Source of the DNA: Nitrosomonas cryotolerans ATCC 49181
GTDB lineage: Bacteria > Pseudomonadota > Gammaproteobacteria > Burkholderiales > Nitrosomonadaceae
DNA length: 64,000 nucleotides
Assembly: GCF_900143275.1 (NCBI RefSeq)
Contig: NZ_FSRO01000001.1
Span: 744,001 to 808,000 of the forward strand
Direction of reading: 5' to 3'
Shown: positions 57,510 to 64,000 of the stretch, piece by piece
Numbering within the stretch: position 1 is the first letter of the stretch
How the letters are laid out: each line of letters begins with the position of its first letter
Program-made: the position numbers and the translations under genes
Notes under the pieces: model-generated
Database searches by the model: none
What the model saw: only the letters and a program-made list of their open reading frames with translations
Told to the model about the DNA's origin: nothing

Positions 57510-58634
57510 TCATTTGGCGGTCATTTCTCTTAGTGCCTCCCCAATCGTCAGCATTTTCCATCCGAGTTTTTGAGCTTCTTCCCGATCCTGCGGCGCAATG
57601 GCGATGCCTTTTTCTATGTCGGGCCAGGCTAATTCCAACCTGGCGACTACGGTCTTGTCCGCAGTCAACAGCTCATGGCTCACCTTGGGCAGGGTTATGC
57701 CTTTTTTCTCATAATAACGCAGCAGGCCATCTAGCGACTTGTCGGCCATGCTCCTTGTCTGTGCCCAACTATCGGTATTCAGTAGCCCTTGTTGTTTTCG
57801 TAGTTGATTGAGCAGCCGTTTATCTTCGGGTTTTACCCGCATATAGCCATGCATGGGCTGTTTTTGATGGCAGTCGATGCACAGGGCTTTAAGGTTATCT
57901 TCCCTGTTGTCTCGCTTGTTGCCGTTGATATGATGGGTATGCAGCAGCCGAGGATCAGCGCCAAGATCGACTTGGCAGGATTCGCAGTTAAAATTGACTG
58001 ACTGGCGGTAGCGGGAGGAGATGTCCTTCCAGTCTTCAGAATAACCTCCTTTCTCCACAAAGGCCGCTCGCTCTGGCATGGCGTTGAAGAGGGTGCTGTA
58101 TTCAGATAAAAAACCACCGATATTAAATTCATTATAAATTTGCGATTTGGTTTTGGTGGATGCATCGGATTGATAGCCTTTATAGTTAAGATACCTTAGG
58201 CAGTTTTTGCATACCTTAAGTTCGACCTCTCCCTTGATAGGGCGGGAGTCATGAGCGGTACCATATACCTCAAATTTCCCACTGAGATTGTAGGTAGCCT
58301 TGTAACGACTGAAACGCTGCATCTTTCTCATTTTCTCAAGGGTTACGCAATCTGCCACATGAAACTTGTTCCCATCTCGCTCTCCTGACAATACCGTCTC
58401 AATATTGAAGACTTGATCGGGGATAAACAGTAGAACCTGACGGCCCTTGAAACTAAGTACGCCATGGTCCAGCTCCAACTCTTCAATCGTAATATCAAGT
58501 CCGGCCGTACTAGAGAGTATCTGATCTGTTGTGAATTCGTCCTCGCTCCCCCTGGTAAGCTCGAAGGTTACTTCATGTTCCCCCATACGCTCGGCGCTGG
58601 CCAACAGTTCGGAGAAGTTGACGTTTAACTTCAC
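57510..58634 (-). CDS. zorE: Zorya type II effector: HNH nuclease ZorE
   Basis: 374 residues. The HNH core is at ~235-260: CESCQVDLGAD, THHINGNKRDN and ALCIDCHQK, i.e. two Cys pairs plus the His-His-Asn set. The ~190-residue N-terminal part is beta-rich and contains another Cys pair in VCKNCLRYLNY. Position as third gene after zorA and zorB is what defines type II Zorya (zorA-zorB-zorE). It is expected to nick or cut phage DNA when the ZorAB motor senses infection. It starts five bases after zorB. Confidence 0.88.
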   Translation of the reverse strand: MKLNVNFSELLASAERMGEHEVTFELTRGSEDEFTTDQILSSTAGLDITIEELELDHGVLSFKGRQVLLFIPDQVFNIETVLSGERDGNKFHVADCVTLEKMRKMQRFSRYKATYNLSGKFEVYGTAHDSRPIKGEVELKVCKNCLRYLNYKGYQSDASTKTKSQIYNEFNIGGFLSEYSTLFNAMPERAAFVEKGGYSEDWKDISSRYRQSVNFNCESCQVDLGADPRLLHTHHINGNKRDNREDNLKALCIDCHQKQPMHGYMRVKPEDKRLLNQLRKQQGLLNTDSWAQTRSMADKSLDGLLRYYEKKGITLPKVSHELLTADKTVVARLELAWPDIEKGIAIAPQDREEAQKLGWKMLTIGEALREMTAK

Positions 58635-58639
58635 GCCTG

Positions 58640-59338
58640 CTATTCCAGGATCTTCTTCATTTGAATTTCGGCGTTGGTGATCACTCGGAAGGTGACGCGA
58701 CGAGATCTATCTCCCATTTCCTCGCCCCTGCCATTAAGTACTGGCCGAGAAGATGACAAGCCAACGGCGGCAAAGTGACGCTTGATCCAGCCCTGATATT
58801 CGGCTACATCGGGCAGATCATACACATAGGCTAGTACACTACGGGTGCGCCCCTGAGATAGCTCCATGTTGAGAAAGTAAGCTTCGGTAGCACTGGTCTG
58901 ACTGTTCCATACACTGCTGGTATGTCCTTCTATTCGTACCTCATTGATGGAGTCGGTGAAACGCCCCAGTACCTGCATGTAGCGGGGGAAAAATTTGGCC
59001 AGTAACGCCCTGTATTGCCGGCTCAGATCGATTTTGCCCTGAGCGAACAGCACATTGGGAGATTGAAAAGTAAAAGTCAGGGAGTCGGAGTCGATGAATG
59101 CATTCCAACGAGGCAGATCCTCGGCAAACTCTCCCATCAGCGCCTCGTAAATGGCCACTTGATTTTCCTGATAGGCTACGGCCACCTCTCGAATTTTGTC
59201 CCGCTCCATAAAGGCATCCCGCATCAATGCGATGGCGATAAACAAAAATACCATCATCAGGCCAGCCATCAGATCCGACACCGACAGCCAGTGAGTTTCT
59301 TCTTGCTCTGTTACTCTGGGATCCAGCAAGTGACTCAT
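58640..59338 (-). CDS. zorB: Zorya motor subunit ZorB (MotB/OmpA-like)
   Basis: 232 residues. One membrane helix follows the conserved Asp (D22 in LSVSDLMAGLMMVFLFIAIAL), the likely proton-binding residue. The C-terminal half is OmpA-like, with RIEGHTSSVWNSQTS and SQGRTRSVLAYV binding peptidoglycan. It assembles with ZorA into a MotAB-like ion-driven complex. Three bases separate it from zorA. Confidence 0.9.
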   Translation of the reverse strand: MSHLLDPRVTEQEETHWLSVSDLMAGLMMVFLFIAIALMRDAFMERDKIREVAVAYQENQVAIYEALMGEFAEDLPRWNAFIDSDSLTFTFQSPNVLFAQGKIDLSRQYRALLAKFFPRYMQVLGRFTDSINEVRIEGHTSSVWNSQTSATEAYFLNMELSQGRTRSVLAYVYDLPDVAEYQGWIKRHFAAVGLSSSRPVLNGRGEEMGDRSRRVTFRVITNAEIQMKKILE

Positions 59339-59341
59339 GTC

Positions 59342-61057
59342 CTACGTTCCCCTCATCTTAACCACTTTGTGCATTTCATTCACCAACATTTGGTAATCAG
59401 CGGTGAATTTGCCGGAAATGGTGACCAGAGCCTGGCCCAATTCGGTCAGTACTTGATTAAGCTCGTGGGCTAGGGCGTCATCCAGCATTTTCACCTGCTT
59501 TTGCACCGCCTCGCCGGTATCTTTGAGCGCATTGTCCGCATGTTGGCTCATGCCCTTGAGCATTCGCTCGCTTTCCTGCCGTTGCTTTTCGACAAGCTGT
59601 TGTAGTTGTTCGCCGAGTTGCTTACGCATGCTGTCGAGGTCCTGTTCAAAGCGGGCCCGCATGATGTCAGTTTTGGTCACCAGTGATTCGCTGGCTGTTT
59701 TGTAGGATTGGGTGAGCTTGATGCTATCGTCTTTCAAATCTGCCACCAGCACCTGTAGTATGGTGTTGGTCTCTCGCAGACCATCTTCAAACATTTGACG
59801 GGTTTCTTCGTTGTTTTTGGCAATAACAGCGGAGCTACCCTGCAGCGAGGCATTGACCTTCTCACTGTTGATGACCAGCTCCTCGCCACTGCTCACTATA
59901 GCTTGCTGCAGAGAGCGCCCTGACTCGGCAATACCCTCGGTGACCGTTTCGGTCGCCTGTTGCAGACCTTTAGTCATGGTTTGAGTGGCTGTCTTCATAC
60001 CATTGACGGTTTCATCAATCTGAGCGCGAATTTCCGGCACGGCTTTCACCGCTCTATCGCGGATGTCCTTGAAAGCTTCCAGATGTCGTTGTAGTTCCTG
60101 CAGCTGGTGTTGGTTGACTTCCATCACCCCTTTCAGCTCCTGCATACTGGCTGGGATCACCCTGGACTCCTCACTAATATGACTGACGGCAGATGCAGTT
60201 TGGGTAATGGCCTGCACTCCAAGCTGGTATTGGGTCGTCATCTGTTCCAGCTGCTGCCTGTAGTTTTCCTGCCATTGGACTAGTTCGAGCACGGCCGCGT
60301 TCAGTTGTTTGAAGTTGTCGCCAAACTGCTCTACCAGGTTGTTGTTGAAGTCGGCAATCACCTCCTTCAGCGCATGGATTACCTGCTCAGTGGCCGATTT
60401 GGATAGCATATCGGCAAAATCCTGTAGTTTTATCCACAAACGGTCTTGAAACTGAATAAACTCCTGCTGCTGTCGGCCGACCACCTCCTGCAGCTGCGTC
60501 AGGCTGACCGCCGCAGGCGTCAAAGTTTTTAGCATGGTTTTGTGGTTATCGCCCAGATCGGAGCGCATCAGTTTGATTTGGCTTATCAGGCTGGCATCGC
60601 CTTCACCGCCAATAGCGGTCTGCAGGCCCTGTATTCCCTTAGCCTGCGCCTGCATCACTCCATAAAGTTCGGCAATGCCAATTTCATCCTCATCTATTTC
60701 ATCCTTCTGCTGGGGGGAAAAAAATCCAGTAGTCACCATTATCTTGTATAGGATGGAAAGCAACATGCCCACCAAGCTGGTAATAAAAGCTGTTTTCAGG
60801 CCAAACAACAATTGTTCGATGCTGCCGTCGATATCTTTAACATCAAAGCCGAGCAGGCCGATAACGATACCCACAAAGGTGCCCAGAATACCCAGAGTGG
60901 TGAGCAAGGTAGGCGTATACTGAGTAAACTGGTGAGCTTTATTTTGCTTTTTCAGAACAAGTGAAACTAGCAAAACAGTAACCAGCACTAACAAAAAAAT
61001 ATCGGTAATCCCTTGGGCGTTACTGTTACGTAAAACATTCTCTATAAAGGATGTCAT
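59342..61057 (-). CDS. zorA: Zorya motor subunit ZorA (MotA/TolQ-like with long coiled tail)
   Basis: 571 residues. Three membrane helices, at ~17-36, ~50-71 (LLTTLGILGTFVGIVIGLL) and ~84-108, form a MotA/ExbB core with the TFVGIVIGL pattern. Residues ~130-571 are almost wholly helical and Gln/Glu-rich, forming the long cytoplasmic tail typical of ZorA. This tail is thought to relay the signal to the DNA-acting effector. It is the first gene of the three; a promoter must lie in 61058-61300. Confidence 0.9.
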   Translation of the reverse strand: MTSFIENVLRNSNAQGITDIFLLVLVTVLLVSLVLKKQNKAHQFTQYTPTLLTTLGILGTFVGIVIGLLGFDVKDIDGSIEQLLFGLKTAFITSLVGMLLSILYKIMVTTGFFSPQQKDEIDEDEIGIAELYGVMQAQAKGIQGLQTAIGGEGDASLISQIKLMRSDLGDNHKTMLKTLTPAAVSLTQLQEVVGRQQQEFIQFQDRLWIKLQDFADMLSKSATEQVIHALKEVIADFNNNLVEQFGDNFKQLNAAVLELVQWQENYRQQLEQMTTQYQLGVQAITQTASAVSHISEESRVIPASMQELKGVMEVNQHQLQELQRHLEAFKDIRDRAVKAVPEIRAQIDETVNGMKTATQTMTKGLQQATETVTEGIAESGRSLQQAIVSSGEELVINSEKVNASLQGSSAVIAKNNEETRQMFEDGLRETNTILQVLVADLKDDSIKLTQSYKTASESLVTKTDIMRARFEQDLDSMRKQLGEQLQQLVEKQRQESERMLKGMSQHADNALKDTGEAVQKQVKMLDDALAHELNQVLTELGQALVTISGKFTADYQMLVNEMHKVVKMRGT

Positions 61058-61783
61058 GCACCATTCCTGTATGTTACTGGTATATCGTTAGTGACAGAAA
61101 GTCAAAATTTAGCATAGGGCTTACAAATAACATTTTTCTTTTCTGAAAAACAGTCATTTCCGTTTATCTTCAATGGCTTTACCGGAGATAAGCCATTGGC
61201 ATTAATAATGCCAGCACTATAGTACTCGGGAACTTGCGCTAGTCTAGTGAGAGAAGAGGGAATATTACCTTTATTTGCATACATTTTTTGTCAAGACTTT
61301 TCATGATTATATCAAATAAAATCATCATGTAGAGGCGACTCCTGTTGGTGTGTAAGCAAATGACGCTACATTAAAAACCGGGCCAAAATTTACGATTTTA
61401 TTTGACGGTTATTTATTCGAAACACCAAAATGGATTTAATTTTCCAGTAGTTTGTGCTGATTGAATCGAAATTAGCTCAGATTACCTGTCGTAGCTTATC
61501 TTGAAAAAAGCCATAACTCTCGGTCAGTTAATTGCCTGTGTAAGCAGGGATAAATAGATGACATCAGCATCGTTCCAGGGTGAGAGTGCCGGCGTTTAAA
61601 ATTTTCCATAGCTGAAAATAAGCTTTTCACCTATTTCTTTTGGCTGAGTGCTGCCCTACTATTAATGGTTATGAGTAAGTCTGAATATAAATAGTGCAGT
61701 AAAGCGACGTGCAAGCTGGTCCGGGGCTGTGATGGGCATCATGTGCGCACATACTGGATAATTAATCACAGGGAGCATTGGTA
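61058..61783. other. Gap upstream of the Zorya operon
   Basis: About 720 bases with no strong gene. A 60-codon minus-strand frame (61102-61284) directly before zorA ends with PVKPLKINGNDCFSEKK but has no ribosome site. The region should carry the zorA promoter and that of the small secreted protein. Confidence 0.4.
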
Positions 61784-62269
61784 ATGAGAAAAGCGGAAAA
61801 AGAATCCCTAAACATGGATAGAAATAGAAAAATAAATAAATACATATATTTATCGCTATTGGTCAGCTTGCCCTTATTAACAATCTCTTTCAAATCGCAT
61901 GCAGAAACTTATCATGGTGATTTTTGTTGGCAGATACTGGAAAATGAAGTGCCAGCGTGGAGCTACAAACTGGGTGTATATGAGAAGGAAGGAGGACAAT
62001 ATGCACTATATGGCACTGAAGACAATGGCTTGGGAGACATTACTGCAGCGCATGGCAATGCAGCTGTGGTAGGTGACAATATTAAGCTGATAATTACGGG
62101 CTCTGGCTACACACAAGAAGCAGGTACATGGAGTGAAACGTTGAATGCAATGCTGAGCACTTCAACGTTGAGCGGTAACTGGCATGTCGTGGGCGTTCTG
62201 TTTGATACGAGCAATACACCGCAACAATATCATTCGAATGGGAGTATCGAGCCTATCGCGTGCCCGTAA
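61784..62269 (+). CDS. Hypothetical secreted protein
   Basis: 161 residues from ATG 61784 with GGGAG about eight bases upstream; a TTG two codons before and an ATG ten codons later are alternatives. A signal peptide (YIYLSLLVSLPLLTISF, cleavage after SHA) leads to a ~120-residue mature domain with beta-strand character and two cysteines (GDFCWQI and PIACP at the very end) that probably pair. No family recognised. Confidence 0.65.
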   Translation: MRKAEKESLNMDRNRKINKYIYLSLLVSLPLLTISFKSHAETYHGDFCWQILENEVPAWSYKLGVYEKEGGQYALYGTEDNGLGDITAAHGNAAVVGDNIKLIITGSGYTQEAGTWSETLNAMLSTSTLSGNWHVVGVLFDTSNTPQQYHSNGSIEPIACP

Positions 62270-62433
62270 GTATTGGACCTGAGGTATTCGAGTCATGAAG
62301 TAAAGGATGGAATGGAACGAGACGGGAACGGACACTTGGCTGCTGCTGAGCCTGTCGCTAGCCAAAATTTTACCAACAAGCGGAATGTTTTACCGACAAG
62401 TGCAATGGCATCATTGATCTGCAACCGTATTGT

Positions 62434-62478
62434 GCCAAAATAAACAGCGGCACTTGCCTTGTAGACAGGTGCCGCTGT
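62434..62478 (-). terminator. Terminator of the thioredoxin-like gene
   Basis: On the minus strand, ACAGCGGCAC (62478-62469) pairs with GTGCCGCTGT (62453-62444), a perfect 10-bp stem, followed by TTATTTTGG. It lies about 25 bases past the stop of the 62503-62739 gene. Confidence 0.75.
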
Positions 62479-62502
62479 ACAGATCAGGCACAACAAAAGG
62501 CT

Positions 62503-62739
62503 TTATTTCAAAGCTTCGATGCCTGCACCAAAATTGATGTGAAATGCGCTTCCGTCCATAACCAGGGCAGGAACAGATTTGACACCGGCGGCTTCAGCTT
62601 CACTTACACGTCCCTTGTCATTACCAAGGTGAACATGTTCAACGTCATATTTTGCTGGATCAAGTGCGTTGGCAACACTTTGTTCTGCTTGAACGCATAC
62701 GGGGCAACCTGCATGATAGAAAATGGCTTTGCTTTTCAT
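62503..62739 (-). CDS. Small thioredoxin/glutaredoxin-fold protein
   Basis: 78 residues: MKSKAIFYHAGCPVCVQAEQ with a CPVC redox site at residues 12-15 and SVPALVMDG with the cis-Pro near residue 56, a minimal thioredoxin fold. It probably reduces disulfides or acts as a small thiol donor in the cytoplasm. No partner gene is nearby. Confidence 0.82.
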   Translation of the reverse strand: MKSKAIFYHAGCPVCVQAEQSVANALDPAKYDVEHVHLGNDKGRVSEAEAAGVKSVPALVMDGSAFHINFGAGIEALK

Positions 62740-62890
62740 TAATGTATTATCTCCAAAAAGGTTGTTTCAAACTGAGATCTCAGTAAAGGAGCAATTATAG
62801 GATCAAGGCAAGGTTTTGCATAGGGCATTAAAGAAATATTGTTTTTTAACAATAAATTATAGCGTATGAAAAACGCCCAGCGTATGTGAC

Positions 62891-63140
62891 ATACCGATTA
62901 CATCGCTTAACTTGACATCCTCCCCTTCCTAAACGAAGGGGATTCCTAGCGACTTATTAAGCCGTTAAGAGTAGGTTTGTATTGCTACTGCCTACTGGTT
63001 CCTGCTTCTTAGACGAAACTAACGTTTCAACTCCACAGGCTAACAAGCGATGTCCTCGCTCAAGTACATTCAAGGCACCTACCAAGTCGGCATTGGCTTT
63101 AAATCCACATTCTGTACATTCAAAAGCACTTTGGCTTTTG
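62891..63140 (-). ncRNA. Predicted omega RNA of TnpB copy 2, with guide
   Basis: Counterpart of the one at 33640. The right-end hairpin is at 62921-62944 and the element ends at 62911. On the minus strand the guide would begin TTAAGCGATGTAATC at 62910. The 5' limit is approximate and expression is not shown. Confidence 0.45.
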
Positions 63141-64000
63141 CGATTGTCACGACTAACATGTTGACATCTAGGGCAGGTTTGAGAGGTGTATTGAGGGTTT
63201 ACCTTCAATACATCCCCGCCTGAACAAGCCTGTTTATACTCCAAGAACGAAAGGAACATTCCCCATCCTTGGTCAAGAATGGATTTGTTTAGACCCGATT
63301 TCGCTTTGACGTTTTTACCATGCTTTTCAACACTGCCCTTGGCACTCTTAGACATGTTTCCTATCTTTAAATTCTCAACTACGACCATTGCGTGATTTTT
63401 GCTGATTTCGGTTGAGGTTTTGTGTAAGAAGTCTAAACGAGCATTGGCAATACGCTCATGCAGTCGGGTAATGATTTGTTTCTGCTTTTTCCAGTTAGCA
63501 GAGAAACGGACTTTTTTAGACAGCTTATGCTGTTCAAAAGCCAGTTTCTTTGATAACTTTCTGAAACTGTTTAAAGATTCTACGTATGAGCCGCCTGACA
63601 AGGTTGCAAAGCGGGTAACGCCCATATCAACACCAATCATACTGGTTGAGCTATGACGCTTTAGCTCGGTCTCGTACTCAGTCTGAATCGACACGTACCA
63701 ATAACCGCCTTTACGGGAAATCGTCATATTTTTAACGTCACCAATGACTTGGCGTGAATTACGATATTTCACCCAACCGATTTTAGGCAAGAACACTTTG
63801 CTAGACTCTTGCTCCAGCTTAAATCCTTGTGGATAACGAAAGCTGTCACTCAAACCTTTTTTCTTGAATTTTGGAATCCGTTTTAAAGGCTGTTTTTTTA
63901 TCAAAACCGTCTTTGAACGCTTTTTCTAAGTTTTTTAAGGCTTGTTGCAACGGTTGAGAATGAACGGTTTTTAGAAATCCATAATCTTCTGAGGATTTCC
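62957..64000 (-). pseudogene. tnpB: TnpB RNA-guided nuclease, copy 2 (frame break at an A7 run; N-terminus outside window)
   Basis: The C-terminal ~310 residues are uninterrupted and contain every catalytic part: GVDMGVTRFA (Asp), VVVENLKIGN (Glu), the zinc motif CPRCQH...CTECG and NADLVGALNVLE (Asp). Upstream, the family sequence continues in another frame: LQQALKNLEKAFKDGFDKK. The two frames meet at a seven-A run (63899-63893), where six A would restore reading. The product is a TnpB nuclease if the run is an error or is slipped through. The element lies inverted relative to copy 1. Confidence 0.82.

Noticed and set aside
61102..61284. 60-codon frame before zorA on the same strand
   Set aside because: No ribosome site and no known small Zorya component; more likely leader or non-coding DNA.
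62911..62960. Palindromic GC-rich repeat that could be a CRISPR repeat or terminator
   Set aside because: It occurs once per IS605 copy and is the element's right-end hairpin, not an array.

Overview
The window reads as a low-to-moderate G+C betaproteobacterial chromosome, most likely from the Nitrosomonas group. This is inferred from the protein sequences and gene order (rpmF-plsX-fabHDG-acpP-fabF-mltG; RNB nuclease-tonB-aroE-mtgA; dciA-M23-secA; mnmG-rsmG-parA-parB). No ammonia-oxidation or ribosomal RNA gene is present to prove it. Most of the sequence is housekeeping DNA cut by insertion-sequence debris.

Layout. 1-5.4 kb: end of a glpD-like gene coupled to a glycerophosphodiesterase, an exported ankyrin protein, pgeF and a ZIP metal transporter. 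5.4-15.9 kb: a three-part glycosyltransferase fusion, mltG, and the fatty-acid/phospholipid operon down from yceD and rpmF, with maf divergent. 15.9-17.4 kb: decayed DNA with an RND-pump relic and a small inverted-repeat element. 17.4-20.4 kb: a compact, little-studied operon consisting of a Tat-signal protein, a PqqD-like protein, an HprK-like kinase and a nucleotidyltransferase, preceded by a textbook sigma-54 (-24/-12) site. 20.4-27.8 kb: mgtE, mtgA, aroE, tonB-like, an RNB ribonuclease and a DciA-like protein. 27.9-31.6 kb: an M23 peptidase and secA, both broken by many single-base losses that look more like sequence errors than decay. 32-33.8 kb: an IS200/IS605-type element (tnpA plus damaged tnpB). 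33.8-38.5 kb: a pair of GTPases, an IS5-family element with a stop codon in its transposase, and an IS200 relic. 40-44.5 kb: a parS site, mnmG, rsmG, parA and parB, as is usual near a replication origin. 46-49.3 kb: malyl-CoA lyase and malate-CoA ligase (serine-cycle type). 49.5-52.1 kb: miniature elements and IS5-family remnants surrounding an exported dienelactone-hydrolase-like protein. 52.1-57.5 kb: a lipoamide-dehydrogenase-like flavoprotein, pncC/cinA-C, an M18 aminopeptidase and lrgAB. 57.5-61.1 kb: a complete type II Zorya anti-phage system (zorA, zorB, zorE). The window ends with two small genes and a second, inverted tnpB copy.

Working together: the fab genes make acyl chains and PlsX feeds them to phospholipid; MltG, MtgA, PgeF and the M23 protein act on the cell wall; ParABS segregates the chromosome; Zorya gives phage defence. 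The best candidates for undescribed biology are the sigma-54-linked Tat/PqqD/HprK-like operon and the paired GTPases. At least one family of ~90-bp miniature elements (four copies) and a second, 113-bp one are also present.
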